This document shows, piece after piece, positions 23,596-33,954 of a stretch of 64,000 bases of DNA. The stretch is taken from NCBI GenBank assembly GCA_021234155.1, contig JAJEKV010000022.1:9674934-9738933 (forward strand), written 5' to 3'. Each line of letters opens with the position of its first letter. The stretch's first letter is position 1. The notes under the pieces are model-generated. The model did not search any database and was not told where the DNA came from. It saw only the letters and a list, made by a program, of their open reading frames with translations. The position numbers and the translations under genes are program-made. This DNA is from Isoetes taiwanensis (taxonomy: Eukaryota; Streptophyta; Lycopodiopsida; Isoetales; Isoetaceae).

Positions 23596-24019
23596 TCATG
23601 AATTTCACGGGATTCGTGCAACTTGAGAGAGCGGCGGCTTTGGCGCCCCGGCCGGGTATTGATATAGAAGTCGGCGAGGAGGATGGAGGGCAGTCTCCGC
23701 TGTGGTCGTGGTTTCTGGCGGCCCGAGAGACATGACGAGAAGTGGAAGGCGTGGTTTCGGTGGAGGAAGAAGAGACAAGAATACGCGTGGTGTTTGGTGG
23801 AACATGACCAGTGAGAAGGATGACGGAAGGTGCCGCTGGTTTTGAGGAAGTGAATGAAGGGATTGCCGAAAGTGGAGGCATGAGAAATGGAAGGGGGGCA
23901 GGAACGTGAAGATAATGACTTCCGATGAGGGCTTGAAGATGGCCACCCACCGAGGCTTCAAAGACTTGCAGGGCAGCCCTAACGCGGTCTACTTCATGAA
24001 GGAGGCAAGAGAACAACAT
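23573..24019 (-). CDS. Pro/Ser/Thr-rich ORF upstream of the gag-like ORF
   Basis: A 148-residue frame rich in Pro, Ser and Thr (APLPFLMPPLSAIPSFTSSK; STETTPSTSRHV) ends 23 bp inside the next ORF, in another frame. A single frame break would join them into one longer gag-like protein with a disordered N-terminus. Alternatively it is a chance ORF. No domain is recognised. Confidence 0.35.
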   Translation of the reverse strand: MLFSCLLHEVDRVRAALQVFEASVGGHLQALIGSHYLHVPAPLPFLMPPLSAIPSFTSSKPAAPSVILLTGHVPPNTTRILVSSSSTETTPSTSRHVSRAARNHDHSGDCPPSSSPTSISIPGRGAKAAALSSCTNPVKFMNGVQKRP

Positions 24020-25534
24020 CCGTGGCCAATCAATATGATGAGTGGAGCGGATGGTCAGTGATTACCATATTATAGAACGCTTTTATTGATATGGGTGTTC
24101 TTGATAGAATACCAAGTAATTTGCGCACGTAAACTTTACAAAAGTGTCGTGGGACTTGGCAATATTGGTGAGGCGATGCATGTTTGCTTGATAAGACGAG
24201 CCTTAACCGAAAGGACATCTATGTCCCGTAAGGCCCCCAAGATAAAGAAGGTGTTTGCAAAGGAAGACGGAATACCCGTAAATCGTAATCGAAAGCAAGC
24301 AAGATGATGGTGCCATCAATTACGCGGGCATATCCTTCCCGGCCGTTGACGATGTGAGCTTTTATGAACCGCCTCAATTGCTCGATTTGGTGCGGTGGAG
24401 GTCCATCCCGTGAGAATTCAGAAGCTTTTTATGCTCCGCTGACTTCACACGACGGGGCCAACGAGGGCCCCCACTAAAGGTGGGGCCAAGAAAGACATAC
24501 CGCACTAAAAAGAGCCTGGATCCCTTTGGAGTAGAAGCTTGAAGTGTAGGAAATTTGGGTAGCCATGGCTAAAAAGCCAGCGAAGGAACAGAAGAACTGT
24601 GGTCATATACATGAGAGCGGGAGAGTTTAAAGATCTAAAACGCAGATAGCGAAAAGGCTCTAGGGCGACAAGTGTTGGCTTAAGGGGCATGATGAACCCA
24701 AGAACCGCGGATGATGCCGTATTTTTGATGGCATAAGGAGGCGATTGAGAGGCAAAATTTCGCTAAGTCCCCAAACCAGAAGGGAGAAGCAGTTGAACTG
24801 TATGGCGAGACGCGCAGGGAATGATCCGATGTGACAACCGGGCTTAAAGGACACACATTAATGTTCGACGGGCTGAAAAGAAGGAATGTCATTTAATGCC
24901 GGGCGACTCGAAGTGGGATATCATTAAAACGAAGGTGTCGAAGGTACCATGGCTAGATATGCTACGGAGAAAAGATTCTCGAATTAGAAAGAGCCTTTTG
25001 CATTGCTAACACGTTGGCAATTTTTCGATTGGTCCACGCCGACGGAGTCCCGCCGGTTGGACTAGAAAAGACAAAGCGATGGTCGGCCGAGACCCGATGG
25101 TGCTCGGTATGTCTTCGCTGTAGACTTCACGACAATTGCACCATGCCTTGAATCGCCTTTGAGTGGATAACCCGCAAGATGGACTGCTGACTGGTGGAGG
25201 TGCCATAATCGTGGCATTGCAATGGACTACTGGTGCAAGGGGATCCTCACCAACGGGATGGAGGTGGTGATTCACCTGCGCTGGGACCCCGAGCACAACT
25301 GGTACCATATCCTGCGCATCACTTCTGCTCCAAACCCGAGTAGAGGGTTTTTTCGTTAGGATTTTGTAAAATAGGAGCGCGCCCATAGAGCTCGGGCTCA
25401 TAGCGGAAATAGATGGGCTCTGCCCTCATTTTGTAAAAATTTGCCTCTATAATATAAATATGCGTCTTTAGTCACTATCCGGGGATTCAATTTAAGTGTT
25501 TGACGGTGTATAATACGTATTGGTTGTATGAAAT
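24020..25534. other. Unassigned; probably 3' non-coding/LTR of gypsy copy 2
   Basis: No convincing gene on either strand. The part from ~25,320 corresponds to 16,650-16,840 downstream of copy 1's integrase, so it is probably 3' LTR or untranslated sequence. 24,220-25,300 is GC-richer than its surroundings and unexplained. Confidence 0.4.
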
Positions 25535-25908
25535 TGTTTGAGGCGTAAAGCCATTAACCGATGTAGGTAATGGAGTGCCATCTAGTTGACCCGACTTGAA
25601 AACACCGGGTTGCACAACTTGAATGATTTGATCTGAACCAAGCCATCCGAACTTTACTTTGGGGAAAATTTTTTGTAACGAGAATCATAAAGAAGAACCA
25701 AATCACCTTCTTTGAATGTTTTTGTCTTAAGACGTTTGTCATGCAAAGATTTTTGCAACTGTTGTCCATGAAGAACACGAATGTAAGCATCTCGCCGAAG
25801 TTCATCCAACTGTTCCAATTGATAAACCCGTTCCTTGAGTGCAGCAGATGGATTATGTGCGGTAGCAAGTTGAAAACGGAGAGTTGGAAGAATATATTCA
25901 AAAGGCAT
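25535..25908 (-). pseudogene. Gypsy copy 2 integrase C-terminal domain
   Basis: Contains MPFEYILPTLRFQLATAHNP, then KEGDLVLLYDSRYKKF. After a frame change it reads WLGSDQIIQVVQPGVF and LDGTPLPTSVNGF to a terminus near 25,535. This is the usual gypsy integrase tail with the DG..LP..VNG ending. Confidence 0.85.
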
Positions 25909-25956
25909 GAGAGCTTCTTGACCATAAACCAGTTTGAAAGTATTTTGAAACTAGTG

Positions 25957-26379
25957 TTATAAAGCCCAAAGAACAGTAGGCAACTTGTCCTGCCAATCTG
26001 TTCGCGAAGCGTCACAAATTTTCTTGAGAACTGTGATGAGTGTTTTGTTGGTACTTTCAGCCAAGCCATTGCCTTGAGGATAGTAAGGGGTACTCTTCCG
26101 GTGCTGGATGTGAAGATAATCCGTCAGCTCCTTGATGGTATGATTGACAAAATGCACGCCACGATCACTAACAAGTTCCGTGGGACAACCAAAACGCGTG
26201 ATGATGTGCGTGTAGAGAACCTTGGCTGTGCTGGCAGCAGTAGTGTCTGGAAGTGCACAAGCTTCTGCCCATTTGGTAGCATAATCCGTGATGACCAGAA
26301 TATAGCGGGCACGGGATGCCTCGCCGGTGGGTCCATGGGCCCCACAAAATCCATTCCCCATTTGCTGAAAGGATGTGGC
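25957..26379 (-). pseudogene. Gypsy copy 2 integrase core
   Basis: Catalytic Asp in LVITDYATKWAEA, second Asp in ELVSDRGVHFVNH, and Glu in YYPQGNGLAEST. A small deletion near 25,940 (relative to copy 1, where the text reads TAFKLVYGQE) and a frame change separate it from the C-terminal part. The catalytic residues are still intact. Confidence 0.87.
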
Positions 26380-27073
26380 ATGGCAACCATGGAATAAATT
26401 ACTACTCCTATATTTTGGTGTAGCCAAAGTAGGTTTAGCTAAACTACCTTCAAATTGGGGCTAGAAGTTTCTAACACTTGGCTAAACTAAATGATTTTTC
26501 TCCATCACAGTTTCTTGCGTTTGGCTAAACTTTCACAAAATGGAGAGGCAAATATTAGCCATCCCTATAGAAATTTTAAAAAATCCAACCATTTTAACAA
26601 AGACATTGAACGTATTGTAAATACAATATAATGCAATATAGATAATGGCAATGACAATCAAGATAATAGCATAATTGATGGAATTATTATTATTGTTATG
26701 ACTTCCTTGATATGAAGAACAAAGACATAAATCAGGATGCACACGTACATGAACATGTTCAAAACCCCCAAAAAAAAGGTACATTGTTCCTTTTCCTCTA
26801 ATGCTTCAACTTTGTACTTGGAAAAAGAAAAAAATGGAAAAAAGAAAAGAAAAATATAAATTGTATTTGATAATTTCTTAAAGTTGGTACATATATTGTT
26901 GTTGGATTCTGGGCTAATCTATCCATTTTTTCAAGCCCCCTCTATCTTAGGTTTAGCTAAATGATGTTCTAGCGGAAATGTCTAGAGGTAAAGGTTTGGC
27001 TATTTAACCTAAAAACTCACTTGGGCGGCAAAAATGGCTAACCTTAGCCGTTATTTTATTCCATGATGGCAAC
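26380..27073. mobile_element. Non-autonomous TIR element (hAT- or MULE-like) in gypsy copy 2
   Basis: About 678 bp (26,388-27,065) with inverted ends CATGGAATAAA. It is flanked by ATGGCAAC at 26,380-26,387 and 27,066-27,073; a shared C makes the duplication 8 or 9 bp. Near both ends, a GGCTAAAC-like motif recurs in both orientations, including the palindrome GTTTAGCTAAAC (about 26,430 and 26,950). These are candidate subterminal transposase-binding repeats. The 250-bp internal ORF looks like chance. It interrupts the integrase between zinc finger and core. Confidence 0.88.
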
Positions 27074-27074
27074 C

Positions 27075-27421
27075 GGCGTCAAGGGCAGAGCGTCACGGGC
27101 CGTGGGCTTTCCCACACGCTGACAGACGTCACACGTGCGAGCATAAGCGTGGGCGTCTTTGAAAAGCATGGGCCAGAAATATCCGGCCAAAAGAATTTTG
27201 CGTGTCGTGGCGTCACCACTAAAATGACCACCACCAAGCCCATCGTGAGCTTGTCGAACAATATCGGGCACCTCGTGAGGGAGGACACAACGACGGAGGA
27301 CCATGTCTTTGCCTCGTTTGTACAAATGGCCTGCAACCATGGTATAGTCACGGACCTCTCCGAAACCGACGGTATGAGCGGTTTTGTCGGGAGAGAGCGC
27401 CGGATCGCGGAGGAAGAGCAT
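27075..27421 (-). pseudogene. Gypsy copy 2 integrase zinc finger
   Basis: A single frame runs from MVAGHLYKRGKDMVLRRC, through QAHDGLGGGHFSGD, to CDVCQRVGKPT: a complete H2C2 finger. It runs into the MITE boundary at 27,065, which separates it from the core domain. Confidence 0.88.
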
Positions 27422-27564
27422 TGAGAAGATATTGCTGAAAAAGTTATGAAACCAATGTGGGCGGCCGCGACCGCAGAATAATTGAGCGCCCGAAAGGCGC
27501 CGTAAACACCCGCGGACGGATCATCCGTGGATGCGCGGAAAGATAATCAGGCACCACATGAGAC

Positions 27565-28219
27565 TTAAACCGCCTTTATGAACAATTTCGGGGGTTTAAT
27601 TTTGCGGTAAGAAGGACCCAACGAAAGCAATGCGGCCCCGTATGCGGGTTTGTTGATCAAATAAAGAAGAGCTTGATGATCGCTGCAAAGAACTTGATCC
27701 GCTTCCCAACAAATAATGTCGGAACGTTGGACACGTAAAACTAAGCCCAAAGCTTCCCGCTCGCGGGCGTAATAGTTGCGCCGCCAGATTGAGTTTCCGG
27801 CTGGCATAGCGGATTGGTTTATCCGTGGTGTCATCATAGGCTTGAGAGAGAACAGCACCAATGGCAAAAGCAGAGACGTCAACATGAACGTGGAAAGGCT
27901 TGTTCCATTGAGGAGGAACAAGGACCGGGGCCTGAGTAAGTAACAGCTTCAACTTCTGAAAAGCAGCTTCCGCTTGGGGATTCCAAGCCCAAGTGGATTC
28001 ATCACCCGTGAGTTTATGAATGGGGTCAGCTATAGCTGCAAGTCCAGGAATGAAGGTGGAATAATAATTAACCTTACCCAGGAAAGAACGTGTCTCTTTG
28101 ATATTAGATGGGGCTTGAGCCTTCAGTACACAACTGATTTTAGCAGGATCCGTGGTGATGCCTTCTTTACTGACCACATATGACCCAACAGAATGCCAGA
28201 GATGACACAGAAAGTGCAC
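27565..28219 (-). pseudogene. Gypsy copy 2 RNase H
   Basis: The connection (ETRSFLGKVNYYSTFIPGLA) leads to RNase H with FHVHVDVSAFAIGAVLSQ and the IRYASRKLN segment. A frame change then gives AREREALGLVLRVQRSDIIC and DQALLYL-like sequence. This domain would remove the RNA template during reverse transcription. It is broken by at least one frameshift (~27,760). Confidence 0.82.
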
Positions 28220-28656
28220 TTCTCAGGATTGAGACTAATGCCAGATTCATCACATTTTTGAAAGACAAGCTCCAATTTGTCCAAGTGATCATCCATGGAG
28301 CTGTAGGCTGAAAAATCATCTTGAAAGATCTGAAGAAAAGGTTTATCCTTCATAAAGTCTTGAAAGACAGAGAGCATGATGCGCTGAAAGGTTGAAGGAG
28401 AGTTTGAGAGACCAAAAGGGACCACCTTGTAGGCAAAAAGCACTTACCGGTGGTGAAGGTAGTTTTGAGTTGATCGTCTTTCTTGATAGAAATTTAATTG
28501 TACCCAGAAACCATCCATGAAAGAGTACATCTCATGACCAAGAACTTCTTCAAGAACCTGGTCAGTGAAGGGAAGGAAAGTGATCACGCTCCGTGGCTTG
28601 ATTGAGTTTTTCAGAATCCACGCAAACGCAGATCTTACCATTGTGTTTGAGAGCAA
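28123..28656 (-). pseudogene. Gypsy copy 2 reverse transcriptase
   Basis: Motifs are PFTDQVLEEVLGHEMYSFMD (contains the first catalytic Asp), then after a break VVPFGLSNSPSTFQRIM, then FLQIFQDDFSAYSSMDDHL. The last carries the Y/F-x-D-D box as FQDD. The C-terminal piece is CDESGISLNPEKCTF. At least two frame changes are needed. Both catalytic aspartates of the palm remain. Confidence 0.85.
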
Positions 28657-28708
28657 TGACGATGGGGCTCACCCATTGCAGTGTTTGACCTCATAAATCA
28701 GGGCCAGC

Positions 28709-29284
28709 CTAAGAGTTTGTCAATTTCAGCCTTGACCTTGATCCACGGTAATTTTGGGTTGAGCCCATCTTGTCGTTGCTAGATTGGGCGTGCATCAGCT
28801 TTGGTAGGAATAGTGAGTTTCCCAATTCTTTTTTTGATACCGAAAGGTCTTTGTAGCTCCAAGCAAAAATATGTTTGAATTTCTTGAACAGCGTCACAGC
28901 GCGTGCTTTATAGGTAGGCGGAAGTTTAGCAGCTAAGCGGACTAGTTGATTGTTACCAATGTCCACAATTTCCACTTCTGGAGTTTGAATATGAGGAACA
29001 ACCTCCGTGTCCCGAACGATGAGCAGAGGGTCAAGCATGCCTGAGGAGCGACATTTTGCATGGTGAAGAAAAGAGGTCGCCGAGGCGTCATCAAGCAAGG
29101 GTTGCTTCATGACGGCATGAACATCAACCGGCTTTGAAGAAGAAAGTGGGTCAGAAAAATGATCAAGACGTTGAATGCGATTGCAGGAAGCCAGGTAAGG
29201 GTCCAAAAGAGCTGCCACCGCCTGGTCCTGATCGAGCGTCATGTCACTTACCTGTTTTCTTAGTCGCCTTGTTTCCCATGCCAC
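28709..29284 (-). pseudogene. Gypsy copy 2 pol N-terminal segment
   Basis: A 191-residue frame ends in KARAVTLFKKFKHIFAWSYK, the characteristic lead-in (F..V FAWS) to gypsy RT. It then drifts out of frame through the first RT block. An Asp/Ser/Thr-Gly protease motif is not apparent. The start ATG at 29,284 is simply the first in frame. Confidence 0.75.
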
Positions 29285-29601
29285 TATCCGTTCTCGCTCC
29301 CACTTACCTGGTTCCTTTTCTACCGTATGATGTTCTTCTTTTCTATGTGTTCTTCGTCACTCGTCCATTCCTCCCATCGGCTCTTTTCGATATTCCTTTT
29401 GTTCTTGTGCCTTTGTTGTTCCCATTTTTTTAGATCCATTTTGTTCATTTGTCCCATCAACCTTATTTGTGCATTCTTTTCCGGTGACCCTTGTAGATTC
29501 GTTTTCGCCCTTTCTTTTATACTATATTTCTCGTAGCTTCTCTTCTTTTCGGTTTCCATCTTTGAGTAGTTTTGAGTTTGTTCCTCTTCTATCGACCCCG
29601 A

Positions 29602-29633
29602 TATGTGCCTATCATAGGACCCATCCTAGGAAT
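29602..29633. repeat. 32-bp direct repeat, left copy
   Basis: The 32 bp starting TATGTGCCTATCATAGG are repeated exactly at 30,750-30,781. The two copies bracket about 1.1 kb containing the 155-bp hairpin repeat and the hairpin tandem array. It could be a long target-site duplication or the ends of terminal repeats. Confidence 0.85.
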
Positions 29634-29785
29634 GCCACGGTTCTATTGCGACAGCAATAGAACCGACATTCCTTGGATGGGGACGTCCCTTTGTCACTCC
29701 TCCTATTTATTCAGCCTCTCTTCTTTGTTCTATCATCGGCGTTCTCTTGAGCTAGATTTCTCCTTCTTCTCTATCCTATCAGTTT
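29631..29785. repeat. 155-bp hairpin-containing repeat, copy 2
   Basis: Identical by eye to 19,777-19,931, in the same orientation, including the 11-bp-stem hairpin (29,639-29,664). Divergence starts abruptly after CTATCAGTTT in both copies. Confidence 0.85.
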
Positions 29786-29868
29786 CCCTCACCCTCCCTC
29801 CCTTGGTGGATTGTCTGCACTTGATGGTGGCCAGTCGTTCCGTTTGTTTCTATAAGTGCATTATTCAT

Positions 29869-30362
29869 GTTTTCTCGGCGTGGCATAGTAGCCTCCGAGG
29901 CATATTTATCGTTCTTTCTCGGCGTGGCACTGTAGCCTCCGAGAGTTTTTGTTATTTCATTTTTTTCTCGGCGTGGCGCTTACCCTTGATGGTTTTTTCA
30001 TTTGATCGTGTTCGTTATTTCCTTTTCTATGTCCTTTAAATTTGCATTCTTTATTTCCTCGGTATTGGCTTTGTAGCCCGATGCATACTTATTGGTTTAC
30101 TCTTTTTCGGCATGGCACTAGTATTTTATTTATTCATTCATGTTTTCCTTGTGGCATTGTAGCCTATGAGTCGGTATTTATTATTCATGTTTTCTCTCGT
30201 GGCCATTTGTTGCCTCAGAGATCATATTTATTGTTTTTTCTCGTGTGGTGTCAGAGCCTCAGAGGCAGCACTAATCGGTTGTTTTTTTCCCACGATGGTC
30301 ATTCCGCGGATGGTTCCCATTGGCCTGTTATTTATTTTCTCCGCGTGGCCTGGAGCCTCAGT
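29869..30362. repeat. Degenerate tandem array with hairpin-forming units
   Basis: About eight units of ~55-65 bp, each built on TTTTCTCGGCGTGGC followed by a variant of TGTAGCCTCCGAG and an AT-rich spacer (often TATTTATTGTT). Within a unit CTCGG pairs with CCGAG, giving a short stem. Units near 29,870 and 29,920 are closest to each other and later ones drift (TCTCGTGTGG...CCTCAGAGG). Lies between the 32-bp direct repeats. Chance ORFs cross it. Confidence 0.75.
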
Positions 30363-30749
30363 CTTCTTACCTATGGCATCTAACTCATTTGTGGGTTATT
30401 TTTCTTTCGGCCTTGATTTGATTCCGCAGGATTGTTTAAGGTCTTGTGGTTGCCATAGTCGTGGGGTCGTGCTTCAACTATTTGCTTGGGTTTCCTCAAA
30501 AACCTAAGAAGGCGTGGTGCTTCTTCCCGATGAAGAGCAGTCACCGGGTCTTCTCACCCTTGCTTCGACCAAGTGGCGGATAAAACCATCTTTTATGTTG
30601 TATTCTTCAATTTCATCACGCTCTCGATGATTGTCTAGTTTCGGAGCATTTAAAGTTCATATTTCCAAATTTATCTATCCCTGGTGAGGGATCCATTTGT
30701 ACTCAATGTTTTACAAAGCTCAATGAGAACACCACTTCACTTCGGCCAG

Positions 30750-30781
30750 TATGTGCCTATCATAGGACCCATCCTAGGAAT
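30750..30781. repeat. 32-bp direct repeat, right copy
   Basis: Exact partner of 29,602-29,633. It is followed by AATAG/AATTAG-rich sequence (30,782-30,835). Confidence 0.85.
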
Positions 30782-31118
30782 AGAATATAATTAGTTATTT
30801 TAGTCCCACCAGTGCATAATAGAATAGAATTCGTTATTTTAATCCATGGAGATCAAAAAGGGCCTGTGGAAACTAGTGTCTCAAGTTAACAACCCGAAAG
30901 TTCTTTTCGCAAAAAAGTTGTCACAAAGTTATTATACAAAAATATTAGCTGTCAAATGAAAACTTTGAAGAAGCTTATTGTTGTTAAATGAGAACTCCAT
31001 CCAATTCTAAGTTGTTATTTGAGAAATCCAAAATATAAAAAACTTGCCAAAATAATGAAGCGTGATATATTTATTTTTCTTGGGGCCAAGAGTAGATATT
31101 GTAAGTAACCTTTGGGCT

Positions 31119-31145
31119 TTTTTTTTTTTTTTTTTTTTTTTTTTG
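31119..31145. repeat. Poly(T) tract
   Basis: An unbroken T-run of about 26 bases, possibly the A-tail of a minus-strand retroposed sequence. No matching duplication was identified. Confidence 0.8.
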
Positions 31146-31424
31146 AATAAGGCGTTGCTTTCTTATTCTAAACAACCATAGAGGGAGAGGGAGAGGGAGA
31201 GGCTTTGATGCATCATGGAATGAGTGATTTTCAGTTCTCTTCAAAGCATACTTAAGAAAAAGAAAGATGACGGAGCTGTAAATGACCAGTATGGTCATAA
31301 ATAAAAATTGCTATCATCAAATAAGTCTTTGTGGGGGGCTTCCTACTGTATGCTTGCTCGCAACTAGTCTTGTATGGCAAAGAAAATGATGTCCTTGGTG
31401 TAGTCGGCCTGCCCGTTTTGAAGT

Positions 31425-31820
31425 TCAAGTTTGTTTGGAGCAACGAAAGGTCGAGCACGTGTTAGACCTCAATCTGGCCATCATGAAGGGGAAGCCTATT
31501 ATGGTGAAAAGGCAGGAAATAGTTTATGAAGCATACCAGGATTTTAACAAACACAACACGCTGATCATAGACGACACCGCCTACAAGTGCTATCATAATT
31601 CGGACAATACAATCATTGCAAAGAGTTATTGACTAGAAGAGCATGAAACGGATAAGTGGTTGTCTTACAATCTCGTTCCGGTTTTGGCGGAATCCCTGTT
31701 TTCCATTCTTGTGGCCGATGTGATTAGGAACTATCCGAACCTCAAGCAGGTTGATCCGGAGAGTGGCGCGATCATGAGGGCTGTGGACGAGAAATATTAT
31801 GGTGATCAAGATCAGTGACC
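31425..31820 (+). pseudogene. HAD/NIF (FCP1-like) phosphatase domain, C-terminal fragment
   Basis: Reads KFVWSNER, then after a one-base frame change near 31,455 VLDLNLAIMKGKPIMVKR and FNKHNTLIIDDTAYKCYHNS. After an in-frame TGA at 31,630-31,632 it continues VPVLAESLF. The (I/V)DD(S/T)xxK box with a following N..NT is the distal catalytic motif of NLI-interacting-factor-like HAD phosphatases, which dephosphorylate Ser/Thr in partner proteins. The nucleophile DxDx motif is not present upstream. With a frameshift, a stop and no N-terminus, it is a relic. A short possible exon follows an acceptor at about 32,104 but is not recognisable. Confidence 0.7.
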
Positions 31821-33660
31821 TCTATTTTCAGATAGCAAAATTCTGTAAAGTTTTGAAAGAAACGTGAACAATTGTATTATATTCTGTAATGAAAATACTT
31901 GTACATTGACTTCCTAGGGCCTTTTGGAGTTGAGAAAGGCACTGCTTGTTCCAATGATGAGAATGTTTATATGCTTCTTTGTGTGATTGGATGCATCTAT
32001 ATGGAATGAATGCTCTCCAATCTATTTTGAATTCTACATCTTTTTCTTTGTTACTCATGACTAATGGCACCGTAATTGTTAATCATAGACTCTTTTTGTT
32101 CTAGGTGGCTCGACACATGGCACAAATCGCGCTCAGGCTACACTCTTACCAGGGCTTTGTGATTGCAGACGCTATGGGACCTCAAGGGGTGAGGAAGAGA
32201 GGAAGAACATTTCGCAACTCCAGAAAGCTCAAAGGATCTTGCAGCCATTGCATGACATCATGGAGGTTGGGGAACGAACATATTCGACCCGGCGATTGAT
32301 GAAAAGATGCGAGAGGAGGGTGGAGAAATTGGTTGGACAGGTTTGCGGGTGGCTCATGAGGCACCTCCTCGTGAGGCATTTCACGTTCTTCAGGTTGCCC
32401 CCAAAGCTTATAGACGGCAAGAAGAAGCCCCGCACGTTCTTCCTGTAAGGTGGACCACCTACCATGATGATGTAACTGTAGTGACAGCGAGACCTCCATG
32501 GTCTCTGCATTCGATGTAAAATACGTTGTAACTATTTAATTTATTAATAAAAATTCTTTTTCAACTATAACTTTGTTTTCAATGTGTAATGAAATTCCTT
32601 TATTTGAGTTGTATTCTTGGTGTTCTTGACACGCCATCCGAGAAAACAGAGGGAAAGATATAGGATGCTTGGACCCAACCTAACACATAAATACTCAAAT
32701 TTTAGATAGTTATAGAGGCCGAAAACTTTTCGCTCATCCTTTTCGTGTAAAATAACAGGGTTCCAAAAAAAAGTGGGAATCGCATGTGACCCACTTTAAT
32801 TAAATGGCGACTTGGTAGCAGTATTCACATATCTATGGTTCTAAATCTATTGCCCAATGGACTAGTTAGAAGTAAAATTCCATCTTTACTTTTATTTTTT
32901 GGCATGCATAAAGAGCATCGGACTGATGTCCCATCGCTCTGTGCATAAGATCTTACTCAAAATTATATGCAAAAGCTTCGAGAAATTCTTACTGACTCTG
33001 TATTTCCCATGCAATCAGCTTTTTGCAGTAGCATTACATTTTGAACAATGTAGCTGCAATCTATAGGGGATAATTCCTGGGACAGTTAGACTCCAAGGTC
33101 TTGAAATAGTGTACCTGATGATTTAGAAAAATATCTCTTATGTGGTTTTGAATCCAGTTCACAACTAATGTTATGGGGCGTCATCATTTTGATCAGTTAT
33201 ATTTAATCAAGGAAAACCTCTACAGTCTTTAGGTGGACCGAGTCATAGGTTCTTTCTTCTTTTTTGCAGTTCATAAAGAAAACTCGCATAGACTTCCCAT
33301 GAGCAATGGATCACAAGAGGTTTATAATTAGCATGCAGATGACATCCGTTTTTTCCTTGAGAGCAAATAAGCAAAATCTATATAATGCCATCTCATTGTT
33401 GGGTTGCCTTTCTTTAACTTCTATTATCTTTCTTTGATGGCAACTGTGTATTGTATTATGGACATTAGACTCTCGGGTTCTAATGTGTCACTACATTACC
33501 ATAGAAGGTTCTTTCACATGGTAAAATAACTAAATGCATGAATGACAGATAGCAATCCGAAAATGCATAGGGAGCCTAGCCTAACCAACTTTGCGTCCTT
33601 GTACGTCTTTTTATATGCTAGGGATGTTGTAATTAAGGATTTGAAGAAGCATATGTTCTG
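31821..33660. other. No recognisable gene
   Basis: Open frames around 32,105-32,520 on both strands are mutually overlapping and resemble no family. The rest is AT-rich non-coding sequence. Confidence 0.5.
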
Positions 33661-33661
33661 A

Positions 33662-33952
33662 TTGTGCACCACTAAGCTTTTGATAACATGGAGGATTGTT
33701 ATGGCCAAGTCAATTCTTAATAGCATGCAAAGTGTATATGGCCACATTCATGGTGGCATTATAGATAAAAGTGCAATTCATTATTTGGGTAAATTTTATA
33801 TGGAATGGCACAAAGAAGATGATGATGTCAAAGTGAGTTGGGCAAAGCGCATATTGCCAAAGCATCTTGGGGGTCCTAGAATGATCAATTTTCTTTTGCA
33901 GAGCAAAGTGTTGACCTCCAACTTCATTGAGAAATTTATGAATAATGTGTGA
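33662..33952 (+). pseudogene. LINE reverse-transcriptase fragment (post-RT region)
   Basis: An open 96-residue frame contains TWRIVMAKSILNSMQSVYGH, then KVSWAKRILPKHLGGPRMIN and LLQSKVLTSNFIEKF. This follows the conserved pattern downstream of plant non-LTR RTs (a Leu-rich KSVL segment, then V-S-W...P...GG). It is unrelated in frame and strand to the 12.7-16.2 kb LINE. An isolated piece, probably from a separate old insertion. Confidence 0.6.
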
Positions 33953-33954
33953 TG

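Larger units (their letters stand above)
25535..29284 (-). mobile_element. Ty3/gypsy retrotransposon copy 2 (decayed)
   Basis: On the minus strand the order is pol N-terminus (29.28-28.71 kb), RT (28.66-28.12), RNase H (28.2-27.57), integrase zinc finger (27.42-27.07), integrase core (26.38-25.96) and C-terminal domain (25.91-25.54). Numerous frame changes and one TIR-element insertion (26,388-27,065) inactivate it. It is the same family as copy 1, orientation included, but retains more of the RT. No separate protease motif was recognised. Confidence 0.9.

Noticed and set aside
29869-30362. CRISPR-like array
   Set aside because: Units are degenerate, spacers are short and AT-rich rather than unique, and the setting is plant retroelement DNA.
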